Origin: Rufibacter immobilis
Lineage (GTDB): Bacteria > Bacteroidota > Bacteroidia > Cytophagales > Hymenobacteraceae
Length of the DNA stretch: 64,000 nucleotides
Reading direction: 5' to 3'
Assembly: GCF_003721565.1 (NCBI RefSeq)
Contig: NZ_RJJE01000002.1
Location: forward strand, 186,001-250,000
Shown here: piece by piece, positions 1 to 8,472 of the stretch
How the letters are laid out: each line of letters opens with the position of its first letter
How positions within the stretch are numbered: position 1 is the stretch's first letter
Program-made: the position numbers and the translations under genes
The notes under the pieces: generated by a model
Seen by the model: the letters and a program-made list of their open reading frames with translations, nothing else
Databases searched by the model: none
Told to the model about the DNA's origin: nothing

Positions 1-141
1 AGAGATTGAATCTTGTAGACTCTCTATCTTAGCTTGCGGATCTTTAATTTCAATTTCATCAAGTACTTCAAGTTCTTCTTTGCAAGAATTAAGCAGGAAT
101 AAAAAAGATAAAAAGGGTAATAGCAGAAAATTTGGTTTCAT
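1..141 (-). CDS. Putative lipoprotein, 3' end outside window
   Basis: An open frame starts at the ATG at 141 and runs off the left edge, so only 47 codons are visible. It begins MKPNFLLLPFLSFLF and reaches a lipobox, LLNSC, with Cys at residue 20, followed by an acidic stretch (KEELEVLDEIEIKD). This is a classical signal-peptidase-II signal, so the protein is expected to be lipidated and anchored in the outer or inner membrane. The mature domain is not visible and no function can be assigned. It lies in the AT-rich first 1.7 kb together with another small lipoprotein. Confidence 0.7.
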   Translation of the reverse strand, partial: MKPNFLLLPFLSFLFLLNSCKEELEVLDEIEIKDPQAKIESLQDSIS

Positions 142-549
142 TTATTAAAAGGTTGAATAAAATAATTTATTGTTCTAGATTCTATCTCTAAAGTAGGCTA
201 AAATATTTAGTTAAGCTAATTTTACATCTATACTAACGGACTTGTAGAAACAACTTGCAAGGCCGTGGGCCGAAGTATGGTGTTTATACAATAATGGCTT
301 TAGTTATATATTACCTTCACTCTGGCTCATTTGGCAATACATAGTGAATATTGCTGCCAATCCAATTAGCTATTCCGTTTTGCCAAAAAGGCTTCTAAGC
401 AATATCACATCAAAAGCGATAGAAAATATCTGTCACTAGTGACAAGTCTAATGTATGTCTGCCAATTTTCAGAGGAATCTTATGGTCTTTTCTTGGTAGT
501 CCCCTCAATTGTAGGCCAGACTGCTCATTGAAGCACTACCCAGCCAATC
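142..549. other. AT-rich gene-free stretch
   Basis: No convincing reading frame lies here. The only structured part I see is the attC-like segment listed at 231-297. The rest is AT-rich and probably holds the upstream region of the partial lipoprotein gene that starts at 141. Confidence 0.5.
231..297. repeat. attC-like imperfect hairpin, copy 1
   Basis: Contains GGCCGTGGGCCGAAG (261-275) followed by TTTATACA (283-290). A near-identical core (14 of 15 bases) with the same downstream TTTATACA is found at 1202-1230. In integrons, cassettes are separated by such short imperfect palindromes. Here the outer arms are poorly matched, so this copy may be decayed. Confidence 0.35.
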
Positions 550-969
550 TTATTTGATGCGCTTGTACTTGTATGAGCATCCTTCAATGCATGTGGGTGA
601 AGTAGGAACAATGGTAAGTTCTCCAGTTGGTTGAATTTTACCGATAAGCTCGCTTTGCTTAACGTATCCAGTACTGCACGAAACGGTAATTATAATATCT
701 TGGCCGTTTGCTACCGAATACTGCCCAGAGCAGTCTTCTTTGCCGCTGATATAATCTCCATTTGCTTTGAATTCAATAATAGAAGGTTGAGCCGGGTCTG
801 CTTTAGTCCAAGAGCCAGGGCCACCAATACTCATATAGTATTCTTCCAACTGCCATTTACCTGTTACGATGGCATTATTTTCTGAACGAGGCTTAATGTC
901 CTCTTGGTGCTGGCATTGAAAAGCTGACAATAATATAAAAAACAGCAAAGAAGTATAGGTGATTTTCAT
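550..969 (-). CDS. Small lipoprotein, lipocalin-like
   Basis: A 139-residue protein with a hydrophobic signal peptide and a lipobox-type SAFQC ending at Cys19. The mature part starts with GKWQLEEYYMSIGG, then an IIEFKANGDY strand and paired cysteines (DCSGQY, VSCSTG, TCIEGCSY). The GKW...F..NG pattern resembles the small lipocalin-like lipoproteins common in Bacteroidota, so a beta-barrel envelope protein of unknown ligand is the best guess. It stands alone, with about 270 bp of gene-free DNA upstream. The function is unknown; the lipoprotein call is firm, the lipocalin fold is inference. Confidence 0.75.
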   Translation of the reverse strand: MKITYTSLLFFILLSAFQCQHQEDIKPRSENNAIVTGKWQLEEYYMSIGGPGSWTKADPAQPSIIEFKANGDYISGKEDCSGQYSVANGQDIIITVSCSTGYVKQSELIGKIQPTGELTIVPTSPTCIEGCSYKYKRIK

Positions 970-1172
970 GATGGTGGAGATAAGGTTATAGTGATTTTAT
1001 AGATGACCCGGCCATGAAGGATTTGGTTGCAAGCCAATCAAAATAAATAAAAGACTGCAACTCCGTATTTAATATTAGCAAGAGCCGGTTTATTAAATAT
1101 GAAGCATTCAGATTATTCTCAAAGCGGGGCATCTTCCTTTATCTCTTTCTTTATTTTATTCTTTTCACTTTA

Positions 1173-1240
1173 AATTAACGATTAGTATAAACGACGGCGG
1201 AGGCCGTCGGCCGAAGCTGACTTTTATACAGTGTTATGTG
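1173..1240 (-). repeat. attC-like imperfect hairpin, copy 2
   Basis: Read on the minus strand this begins with ACATAAC (1239-1233), has nested arms TATAAA/TTTATA and GCCGTCG/CGACGGC (1203-1209 with 1192-1198), and ends with GTTAAT (1179-1174). It starts 4 bp after the stop codon of the 1244-1642 gene. The order R''-L''-L'-R' is that of an integron recombination site, although the right-hand GTTAAT only loosely fits GTTRRRY. Confidence 0.4.
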
Positions 1241-1243
1241 TTG

Positions 1244-1642
1244 TTATTTTTCTTTTTTAAATTTTATACCTCTTTCGAAAAGACACGCTTTTGCATCATT
1301 TCTCACTGATTTATCTTCATGATTTACAAATTCTAATACCAACTGTAAATCTTCATCTTGCCCAATCACACATAAAACTTGAATCGCAGTTCTAATCATT
1401 ACATGATTGTCGATTTCTAATGACTTCAATGCAACTGTTCTGGCTCTTTCATAAAACTTTTCGATTGTTTCTGCACGCTCGTCAATAAAATTTTCCAGAT
1501 AATGCAAATCACTTTCGGCGTAACTAGGTTTTTCCCAAGTGAATCTTTCTCCATGAGGTCCATTGCAAATAAACCAATGCCATACTGGGTCACTAGGGTC
1601 CTCGGCTAATGAAAGAGGCGGGTGAGTGCCATATAAAGCCAT
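1244..1642 (-). CDS. Hypothetical protein, HEAT-repeat-like
   Basis: A 132-residue soluble protein with no signal peptide. The N-terminal half (WHWFICNGPHGERFTWEKP) is not recognised. From about residue 65 it is all-helical with a repeat-like pattern (ARTVALKSLEIDNHVMIRTA, then VLEFVNHEDKSVRNDAKACL) resembling HEAT-type helical repeats that bind other proteins. GTTATGT lies 19 bp before its ATG on the coding strand, and ACATAAC lies 4 bp after its stop, so the gene is packed between attC-like motifs as an integron cassette gene would be. No function can be given. Codon use is AT-rich compared with the rest of the window. Confidence 0.65.
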   Translation of the reverse strand: MALYGTHPPLSLAEDPSDPVWHWFICNGPHGERFTWEKPSYAESDLHYLENFIDERAETIEKFYERARTVALKSLEIDNHVMIRTAIQVLCVIGQDEDLQLVLEFVNHEDKSVRNDAKACLFERGIKFKKEK

Positions 1643-1803
1643 TTCTTAATTTTTTAATTACACATAACATCTGTATATCTGCACCGGTACATTTATTTTC
1701 AATATATCTCTTATAAAACATCCTTTTATCCCTTGAAATCAGCAAATAACAGGAATCGCACTATCTAATATAATAAATAGCTACCATTTAAGGAAGTGCC
1801 TCC

Positions 1804-1841
1804 CGTTTAGGGGCTCTTTTTAGAAAAATAGCCCCTAAACG
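1804..1841. repeat. GCGTTTAG palindrome, near-perfect copy
   Basis: CGTTTAGGGGCT and its reverse complement around a T/A-rich centre. The copy ends 1 bp after the SNF2 helicase stop codon. Confidence 0.9.
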
Positions 1842-1842
1842 C

Positions 1843-4785
1843 TTAGCTCAACAGGTTCTCAATGTCTTCTTTGGTGAGGCGTTTGATGACGGCTTCATCG
1901 GTGGAGATGAGGTCAGAGACCATCTGGAGTTTCTTGTCCTGGAGGGCCAGGATCTTCTCTTCCACGCTGTTCTTGGTGATGAACTTGTAGGTGAACACGG
2001 TGTTTTGCTGGCCTATGCGGTGGGCACGGTCTACGGCCTGGGCCTCCACGGCGGGGTTCCACCAGGGGTCTAGGATGAACACGTAGTCGGCGGCGGTGAG
2101 GTTGAGGCCCACGCCTCCGGCCTTGAGCGAGATCAGGAAGACGGGCAAGTGAGGGTCGTTCTGGAAATGGGCCACCTGCGCCTGGCGGTCTTTGGTGGAG
2201 CCGTCTAAGTACGCGTAGTTGATCTTCCGTTCATCCAGCGCCTCGCGTACAATGTCCAGGTGCTTCACAAATTGGCTGAAGATAAGGACTTTATGGCCTT
2301 CGCTCACTACATTTCTGGTGAGGCGCAGCACTTCGCCCAACTTGCCAGACTCCGCTTCTGAGGCCGGGTCGGCCATGCGGGGGTGGTTGGCAATCTGGCG
2401 CAGCTTCATGAGGCCCTGCAAGAGCATGAACTGCGATTTACCGGCCCCCTGCTCCTCAATGTTCTTCAGGATCTTGTTGCGGTAGTAAGACTTGGTTTCC
2501 TCGTAGGCATGCTCCTGCTCCTCGGTCATTTTGCAGAACGTGACGTGCTCAATCTTCTCGGGCAGTTCTTTGGCTACCTGGCTTTTGTGGCGACGCAGAA
2601 TGAACGGTTTTATGAGGGTGTGGAGGCGGCGGGTTTTGTGTTCGTCTTTTAGTTTCTCAATGGGGCGCAGGAACTCCTTCTTGAAGAAGTTCTGGGTGCC
2701 CAGCAACCCCGGGTTAATAAACGACATCTGGCTCCACAAATCCAGGGTGCTGTTCTCCACGGGCGTACCCGTTAAGATGAGCCGGTGCTTAGACTTCAGC
2801 TCCCGGATGCTCATAGACGTGTTGGAGTTAGGGTTCTTGATGGCCTGGCTTTCGTCCAGAATCACGTAGTCGAACTGGTATTTCTTCAGGATCTCGTAGT
2901 CCAGGCGCACAATGCCGTAAGACGTGAGAATAAGGTCATAGTGCTTGAACTGCGCCACGCTTTTGTTCCGGTACGTGCCGGTATAGGTGAGAATGCGCAG
3001 CTGCGGCGTGAATTTCTGGGCCTCGGCGAGCCAGTTGTAAATCAAGGAGGTGGGCATGACCAGCAGAGAGGCACTCTGGGCTCCATTTTCTTTGCGGTGC
3101 TGCAGCATGGCCAGCGTTTGCACGGTTTTCCCCAAGCCCATGTCATCTGCCAGACAGCCACCAAAGTGGTATTCCTGCACAAAATGCAGCCAGTTGTAAC
3201 CCGCTTTCTGGTACGGGCGCAGCTCGCCCATGAAGCCAGCTGGCAGGGGCTTGTCTTCTACGGTTTCAAACTCGCGCAGCTTCTCCAGTTTGCGGCTCAT
3301 GGTCACGTGGGCCAGGTTGCCGTTCTGGAGGTCACTGACCAGCGAGAGGTGGTGCTTGTGCAGTTTGAGGTCATCATCGCCTTCAGAGAAGGCAAACAGC
3401 TCCAGGTACTGCGTAAACCACTCCTCCGGAATAATGGCGATCTGGCCGTTGGGCAGCTTGTATTCGCGGCGTTTGGTAAGGATGTGGTTACGTAGTTTGA
3501 TGAACGGGATCTCATAAGGCCCAAACCGCACGGTGCCGTAAATGTCAAACCAGTCGTTGGTCTCGGAGATGCCCACGCTCACGCTGGTTTCGCCTATAAA
3601 GTAGTTCTTCTCAGACTCGCTTTGTTTAAAGGTGAACCCCAGTTCTTCCAGCGCCCGGGCGTGGTGGTTGAGCCAGCCAAAGGCTTTAGGTTTGTCCAGC
3701 ACGGCCTTCCCGTTCCTGATGTCCAGGCCGCGGCTGGAAAGTTCGCGCAGGAAAGCGGTTTCCTGCTCCAGGTTGCGGTGCAGCCGGTGGAAGATGTAGG
3801 AGTCTTCGGTTTTCTCCACGCTTACGCTAATCTTGCGGCTCTCCTGGGTGCTTACGGTGTAACTGCCGTACTGGAAGTTGAGTTGGAACACAATTTTATC
3901 GCCGTCTGAAGGGTGGTGAACTTCTTCTTCCTCTTCCTCCTCGCCGCCGGCGGTGGCAAACAAAGCGGGAGCCGGTTCAGCCACGGTCAGTTCTGAGAAC
4001 TGCAACTGGGGCTGCGGCGCGTACCGTTCCGTTTTTATGTCAAACCCCTTGGCGTACACGTCAAACTGCTCTATGAGCGGGGCCACAAACTTGCGGTAAT
4101 AGCTTTCCTCCACGTTGCGCGGCACCGCAATGAACTTCTTGTTGAGGAAAGGCTGTAGTTTTTTGCCGTCTACCTGTTTCTCAAAGTTGTGGAGCACGTC
4201 GTTCAGGAGCAGCCAGGCGGGTTCTTTGCAGACCAGAACGGCATTCTGGTACTGGAAATCAAGCCGTTCGCCTTTGTACTTGATGGTAGGGAAATAATGG
4301 GTATTGTCTTCGTTGCGCCGGAAGTGGAAGAGCACGGTGGCTTTCTCCGGGGCCATTTTCAGGCGCTTCCATGTGGGTTCGCCGTCTTTGCCCATCACAA
4401 ACACCATCTTGTCCTGGAGCAGGTCCAGGATCTTGGCCATGCGGCTCTGCACGTAGTGCTCAATGTTTTCCTGCAAGGGCTTATCGCCTTTGGCGGGGTC
4501 ATAGGTACGCAGGAAGAAATCAGCTAAGGTGCCTTTCTTCACCGAGAATTTCTTGAACACGGCGTCCTGCTGGATCTGGTCCATGAGGTCAATGAGCAGG
4601 AAATCGGTCTCGTCCAGGCGGGAAGAGAATTCCTCGGCGTTCTTGGTGGAGATGTTCTGGTGCTGGAGCGTGAGCTGGCGTTTGGAGTTGACCTGCACCA
4701 CGAAAGACTCAAACAGATAGCCCAGGTATTCATGCTCAAACAGAGAATAAATGACTTGAAAAGGCTGTGTGGTATATACTTTCAT
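1843..4785 (-). CDS. SNF2-family DEAD/DEAH-box helicase
   Basis: A 980-residue Swi2/Snf2 ATPase that uses ATP to move along duplex DNA and remodel protein-DNA complexes; bacterial members are linked to RNA polymerase recycling (RapA) or are of unknown role. The Walker A motif ADDMGLGKT lies near residue 550, the DESQ box (DEAH position) near 645, LTGTPVENSTLDLWS near 670, and the C-terminal helicase motif with AHRIGQQ near 921. The N-terminal 500 residues are a Bacteroidota-type extension with an acidic run of seven Glu near residue 285. A separate transcription unit is likely, since about 300 bp lie upstream. ATP-binding and arginine-finger motifs look intact. Confidence 0.93.
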   Translation of the reverse strand: MKVYTTQPFQVIYSLFEHEYLGYLFESFVVQVNSKRQLTLQHQNISTKNAEEFSSRLDETDFLLIDLMDQIQQDAVFKKFSVKKGTLADFFLRTYDPAKGDKPLQENIEHYVQSRMAKILDLLQDKMVFVMGKDGEPTWKRLKMAPEKATVLFHFRRNEDNTHYFPTIKYKGERLDFQYQNAVLVCKEPAWLLLNDVLHNFEKQVDGKKLQPFLNKKFIAVPRNVEESYYRKFVAPLIEQFDVYAKGFDIKTERYAPQPQLQFSELTVAEPAPALFATAGGEEEEEEEVHHPSDGDKIVFQLNFQYGSYTVSTQESRKISVSVEKTEDSYIFHRLHRNLEQETAFLRELSSRGLDIRNGKAVLDKPKAFGWLNHHARALEELGFTFKQSESEKNYFIGETSVSVGISETNDWFDIYGTVRFGPYEIPFIKLRNHILTKRREYKLPNGQIAIIPEEWFTQYLELFAFSEGDDDLKLHKHHLSLVSDLQNGNLAHVTMSRKLEKLREFETVEDKPLPAGFMGELRPYQKAGYNWLHFVQEYHFGGCLADDMGLGKTVQTLAMLQHRKENGAQSASLLVMPTSLIYNWLAEAQKFTPQLRILTYTGTYRNKSVAQFKHYDLILTSYGIVRLDYEILKKYQFDYVILDESQAIKNPNSNTSMSIRELKSKHRLILTGTPVENSTLDLWSQMSFINPGLLGTQNFFKKEFLRPIEKLKDEHKTRRLHTLIKPFILRRHKSQVAKELPEKIEHVTFCKMTEEQEHAYEETKSYYRNKILKNIEEQGAGKSQFMLLQGLMKLRQIANHPRMADPASEAESGKLGEVLRLTRNVVSEGHKVLIFSQFVKHLDIVREALDERKINYAYLDGSTKDRQAQVAHFQNDPHLPVFLISLKAGGVGLNLTAADYVFILDPWWNPAVEAQAVDRAHRIGQQNTVFTYKFITKNSVEEKILALQDKKLQMVSDLISTDEAVIKRLTKEDIENLLS

Positions 4786-4891
4786 GGCAGAGGCTCGCTA
4801 TCCCAACTTTGAAAGTACAAATTTTCTCTCTTCTGCCTAAGCAAAAGACATAATTTTTAGCAGCGCCTAATCTGTTTGGCACCGGCCTTTC

Positions 4892-4930
4892 CTGTTTTTG
4901 GCCTAATTCCGGAAAAAGAGCCGCTAAACG
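4892..4930 (-). repeat. GCGTTTAG palindrome, half-decayed copy
   Basis: Reverse orientation: conserved arm GGAAAAAGAGCCGCTAAACG on the right, decayed arm TGTTTTTGGCCTAATTCC on the left. Faces the copy at 5058-5094. Confidence 0.8.
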
Positions 4931-5057
4931 CCCTCATTCCCATAGAGTTGAAGCAGAGGTAAGCCATGCCCCGGAAAAGCCATCCGAGCATCGGCTTTAG
5001 CCGAATGAGATGATCTGTTTACGGTGGCGCGGCCGAAAGCCGAAAGAAGGGCAAAGC

Positions 5058-5094
5058 CGTTTAGCGGCTCTTTTTCCGGAAACTGAGCCAAACC
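5058..5094 (+). repeat. GCGTTTAG palindrome, half-decayed copy
   Basis: Conserved arm CGTTTAGCGGCTCTTTTTCC followed by decayed GGAAACTGAGCCAAACC. Ends 4 bp before the permease stop codon, on its 3' side. Confidence 0.85.
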
Positions 5095-5098
5095 AGCT

Positions 5099-6322
5099 TT
5101 ACAGGTTCTCTCTGATGGAAATGGCGGCGGCGCGGCGGGCGGGCCTGATGGAAACGATGAGCGTGATGAGGATAATGGCCACGGCGGTAAACACAAAGTC
5201 TGTGGGGCGCATAAGCACGGGGTACGCCTCTACCACTGAGGTACTCATGCCCATGGAAACCCAGCCAAACGTCTGCTGCAGCCAACAGATGGTGCCGCCC
5301 ACCACCAGGCCCACAAAAGCCCCGGAGAAAGCCACAATGGCTCCTTCCAGCAGGAAAATACGCCTAATGGTGCGGGCATCGGCACCCAGTGAGGTGAGAA
5401 TGGCAATGTCTTTCTGCTTGTCCAGCACCAGCATGGAGAGCGAGAAAAAGATGTTGATGGAGGCAATGAGCAGCACAAACGTGAAGGTGACAAACACAAA
5501 CAGCTTCTCTACCTTCACGGCCCGGAGCAGGCTCACGTGCTGTTCCTCACTGTTCTGCACATTAAAACCCGGGCCAAGTACCTTCTGGAGGGCCGCTTTT
5601 ACCTTGTCTACGTCTTCTACGTGCTGGGTCTTGATCTCCAAGGATGTGCGCTTGCTGCCGTAGCTCAGGAGCTCCTCCGCGAAGGCCAGGGGCACGAACA
5701 CGTACTGGTCATCGTACTGGCGCTCAATCGCGAAAACGCCGCCCGCCTGTATACCCAGCTGCCGGAATGCGTTCTCTGGGTTGATGATGGTTTTCTTGCC
5801 GGCCTTGGGGTACAGGAACTGCATGGGCGAGAACGGGTTCTCTGGCCTAATGGAGAGCTGGTACTGCACCCCCCTACCAATGAGCGCGTACTGCTGGCCG
5901 CGGCGTTTCAGGCGGTAGTCACCGTCTACAATGGCGGAGTCTATCTGGTTCTGCTGGAAAAAGTTATCGCTCACGCCTTTCACCTTCACCACCATTTGGC
6001 GGTCATTGTAGCGGAGCAGGGCGTTGTCTTCAATCACCTCGGTGAGCAGCGCCACGCCCGGGGTCTTCCTGATGCGCTCCAGCAGCTGTTCATCTGTCTC
6101 AAAAGACTTGCCTTCCACTGACGTGATCTTGATCTCGGGGTCAAACTTACCGTAGAGCGACCGGATGAGGTCTTCCAGCCCGTTGAACACTGAGAGTACC
6201 ACAATGAGCGCCATGGTGCCCACGCCCACGCCAATCATGGCAATGATGGAGATGATGTTGATGATGTTGCGCTTCTTCTTGGAGAAAAAGTACCGCCGGG
6301 CGATAAAGAGAGCAACGTTCAT
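5099..6322 (-). CDS. ABC transporter permease, LolC/LolE-type
   Basis: A 407-residue inner-membrane permease of the MacB/FtsX superfamily. An N-terminal membrane helix (INIISIIAMIGVGVGTMALI, residues about 20-40) is followed by a large periplasmic MacB_PCD-like domain (about 45-260) and three C-terminal helices (about 270-400), the FtsX fold. LolC/E proteins extract lipoproteins from the inner membrane with the ATPase LolD, which is absent here. In this window it follows GNAT, a methyltransferase and rbfA on the same strand, with gaps of 130-190 bp. The general class is firm; the lipoprotein substrate is inference. Confidence 0.85.
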   Translation of the reverse strand: MNVALFIARRYFFSKKKRNIINIISIIAMIGVGVGTMALIVVLSVFNGLEDLIRSLYGKFDPEIKITSVEGKSFETDEQLLERIRKTPGVALLTEVIEDNALLRYNDRQMVVKVKGVSDNFFQQNQIDSAIVDGDYRLKRRGQQYALIGRGVQYQLSIRPENPFSPMQFLYPKAGKKTIINPENAFRQLGIQAGGVFAIERQYDDQYVFVPLAFAEELLSYGSKRTSLEIKTQHVEDVDKVKAALQKVLGPGFNVQNSEEQHVSLLRAVKVEKLFVFVTFTFVLLIASINIFFSLSMLVLDKQKDIAILTSLGADARTIRRIFLLEGAIVAFSGAFVGLVVGGTICWLQQTFGWVSMGMSTSVVEAYPVLMRPTDFVFTAVAIILITLIVSIRPARRAAAISIRENL

Positions 6323-6451
6323 CTGGTATGTAATGTGTGAATGAGTGGTTGTAAGAATACGAAGCAGCCTGCGCCGTTCCGGTCACGTTTACTGTTCTAC
6401 CGCAAAAGGGTTCCGTTTTTTAGCGATTGGGCAGCAGTTGCGCCGGTAAAG

Positions 6452-6919
6452 TTACAGCATCCTTTCCTGATTCAAAGCTTTCTGCATGCACACGCTGCTT
6501 TCAATGTTCTGGTACTGCCCGTAGTTGGGGATAACGGTAAAGCCGCTTTTGGTGTAGAGCCTGATGGCCTCTGGCTGCGCCTTGCCGGTTTCCAGAATGA
6601 GCTTCTTGAAGTGCAGCTCGGCTGCCCAGCGCTCCAGTTCCTGTAATACCTGCCCGGCAATTCCCTGCCCCCTGAACTCCGGCAGCACAAACATACGCTT
6701 CACTTCTGCGGTATCTGGGGTGTATTGCTTGATAGCCCCGCAACCTACCGCCAAGGAATCCAGATACGCCACCACCGCGTGCCTGATGTTGGTGAGTTTG
6801 TTGAACTGCGCGAAAAAAGAATGGTCATCTCCGTCTCTCACGTGCAAGTCGGCGTCCAGCAAGGTGACCAGCTCTGTAAAATCTGGGTTGTCTGAATCTG
6901 TTCGGGCTAACTCTACCAT
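6452..6919 (-). CDS. GNAT family N-acetyltransferase
   Basis: A 155-residue acetyl-CoA-dependent acetyltransferase. The central strand-turn KRMFVLPEFRGQGIAGQVLQ (about residues 94-112) carries the Q/RxxGxG/A acetyl-CoA pyrophosphate loop, and the C-terminal AIRLYTKSGFTVIPNYG is the usual motif B. The substrate is not visible. Single-domain, normal length, cytoplasmic. It sits 130 bp from the permease and shares its direction, so it might be a separate unit. Confidence 0.9.
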   Translation of the reverse strand: MVELARTDSDNPDFTELVTLLDADLHVRDGDDHSFFAQFNKLTNIRHAVVAYLDSLAVGCGAIKQYTPDTAEVKRMFVLPEFRGQGIAGQVLQELERWAAELHFKKLILETGKAQPEAIRLYTKSGFTVIPNYGQYQNIESSVCMQKALNQERML

Positions 6920-7000
6920 TTTAAGGGGAATGAGTGGAACGTATGCACGCTATGAAGTTACTAGTTCTCAACCCTTTCTCAAAGCCTGCCCAAAGTTTTG

Positions 7001-7038
7001 CGTTTAGGGGCTATTTTTCTGAAAATAGCCCCTAAACG
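7001..7038. repeat. GCGTTTAG palindrome, near-perfect copy
   Basis: CGTTTAGGGGCTATTTTT and complement around a CTG centre, with TTTTG/TAAA extending the stem outside. Lies 30 bp after the methyltransferase stop (7069) and 80 bp before the GNAT start. Confidence 0.9.
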
Positions 7039-7068
7039 TAAACCCTTTTTGAAATTACAGGGGATCGC

Positions 7069-7878
7069 TTACTTCCAGGCCTTCACAATAAGACCGGTGC
7101 CGGTGGGGTGTTTTCCGTTAGTGTCTAGCCAATTGAGCACAAGGCAGAACGGGTACACCAGCAGGTAGTAGAACGGCAGAAGCACGAAAAACAGTTTAGA
7201 TGCCCCCAGCATCAAGATTGGGTACTTCATGCTCAGGCGCCAGGAGATTTTACCCGGGGCACCGTAGGAATAGTGGGCCTCTGTGCGGCTGAACCCGGCG
7301 CTCTTCAGTTTCTGCTGTATCTCCTGAATGTTGTAGCCGTCGCGCACGTGTTCTTCAATGAAGGAGCTCTCGTCATCGCCGTGCACGTCTGAACCGCCCT
7401 GGTCAGAAGGGGTGGAAATGAGCACCATACCGCCGGGCCGCAGCGAGGCGTGGAAGTTTCTGAACACCTCCACATCTTCCAGAATGTGCTCCATCACGTC
7501 TACAGACAGCACCAGGTCAAAGGCCTGCGGGTCCTGGAACGTAACCAAGTCTTCTTTGCGGAACATCACGTTGTGGCGCTTGATCTTTTGGAAGAAGTTG
7601 CCGCAGTCTGCAATCTGCTCGTCTTTCACGTCAACGGCCAGAATGCGCCATTTAGGGCTCATACCGGAGAGGTAGTACGTGTATTGCCCAAAGCCCGAGC
7701 CGGCATCCAGAATCTGCACCGGTTGCTGGCGTTTGCCTTTGGCCCAGGCCCGCAGTTCTTTGTGGATGTGCCACGTGCGCAGCAGCAGCAGGTCTAGGAG
7801 GTTGTAAAAGAGCTTGCGCAGGAGAGGCGTCTTGTTGAAGGCCTCGCCCAGAACGCGTTTTATGGGATCGTACTGCAT
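7069..7878 (-). CDS. Class I SAM-dependent methyltransferase
   Basis: A 269-residue protein. Motif I, LDAGSGFGQYTYYL, is at about residues 57-70 and binds S-adenosylmethionine; DLVLSVDVMEHI (about 125-136) and RPGGMVLISTP (about 146-157) are motifs IV and V of the Methyltransf_11/23 type. After the Rossmann domain comes a hydrophobic segment, LFFVLLPFYYLLVYPFCLVL (about 230-250), which suggests membrane association and a lipid or quinone-like substrate. It lies 45 bp downstream of rbfA and is probably cotranscribed. Confidence 0.85.
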   Translation of the reverse strand: MQYDPIKRVLGEAFNKTPLLRKLFYNLLDLLLLRTWHIHKELRAWAKGKRQQPVQILDAGSGFGQYTYYLSGMSPKWRILAVDVKDEQIADCGNFFQKIKRHNVMFRKEDLVTFQDPQAFDLVLSVDVMEHILEDVEVFRNFHASLRPGGMVLISTPSDQGGSDVHGDDESSFIEEHVRDGYNIQEIQQKLKSAGFSRTEAHYSYGAPGKISWRLSMKYPILMLGASKLFFVLLPFYYLLVYPFCLVLNWLDTNGKHPTGTGLIVKAWK

Positions 7879-7923
7879 GGGTGGGTTTAGTAGCTGGCTG
7901 CTGGCTGGATAACAGGTGCGGGA

Positions 7924-8376
7924 TTAGCGGTCTTCGGCGTCTTCTTCGTCATCCTCGCCGTCTTCGTCAGATAGATAGTAGTCTTCCTCGGTGCGGAAGG
8001 GGTTGGTAGGGTCTTCCTTAGATTCAGCGGGTATGTCAAGTTCTGAGATGATTTTGTCCATTTTGGCGGCGTACTCAGCGGTCTCGTCCAGGTAGAAGAT
8101 CAGCTCCGGGATCACGCGCACCTGGTTTTTGATGCGCTTGGCCAGCTCATGCCGAATGGTCTTGGTATGGATCTGGATTTCTTTGAGCATTTCGCGGCCT
8201 TTGGGGTTGAGCAACAGGCTCAGGTGTACTTTGGCTACCCCTAAGTCTGGCGACACTTTCACTCCGCTTACAGATATATAGGCGCCCTGAAACAAGTGCG
8301 ATACCTCACGCTGAAAAATCTCAGCAAGTTCTTTTTGAATCAGTCGGGCGAATTTTTGTTGGCGTTTACTTTCCAT
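7924..8376 (-). CDS. rbfA: 30S ribosome-binding factor A
   Basis: A 150-residue RbfA, which binds the 30S subunit and helps process the 5' end of 16S rRNA during late maturation, especially in the cold. The family opening KRQQKFARLIQKELAEIFQR, the KH-like core (ISVSGVKVSPDLGVAKVHLS) and the IPELIFYLDETAEYAAKMD segment are all present. A strongly acidic tail (EDGEDDEEDAED) extends past the usual end at about residue 120. It is the first gene of a minus-strand group, divergent from the gene at 8473. Confidence 0.95.
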   Translation of the reverse strand: MESKRQQKFARLIQKELAEIFQREVSHLFQGAYISVSGVKVSPDLGVAKVHLSLLLNPKGREMLKEIQIHTKTIRHELAKRIKNQVRVIPELIFYLDETAEYAAKMDKIISELDIPAESKEDPTNPFRTEEDYYLSDEDGEDDEEDAEDR

Positions 8377-8472
8377 GGTTCAGCAAATATCGTATTAATT
8401 TCACATTTTTACCCCACAAACCGCTTTCCTCTTCTCCGTAAGGCAAGAGCGAGGGCTAAGCCGCGCATACGC

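Larger units (their letters stand above)
4786..5098. other. Gene-free stretch with inverted repeat pair
   Basis: The gap between the permease stop and the helicase start contains two copies of the dispersed palindrome facing each other (4892-4930 and 5058-5094) with about 130 bp between them. Open frames here are low-complexity shadows. The helicase promoter should lie near 4790-4850, but I see no perfect TAnnTTTG there. Confidence 0.5.

Noticed and set aside
2785-3495. A 236-codon plus-strand frame inside the SNF2 helicase gene
   Set aside because: Antisense to helicase motifs I-II; the composition is typical of a complementary shadow frame.
4924-5196. Small minus-strand frame in the helicase-permease gap
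   Set aside because: Proline- and serine-rich translation that runs over repeat arms and into the permease gene; not a gene.
8296-8472. Longer start for the 8473 membrane protein (ATG 8296)
   Set aside because: The extension overlaps rbfA on the other strand by 81 bp and codes for no family-like sequence. TTG 8473 gives a typical opening.
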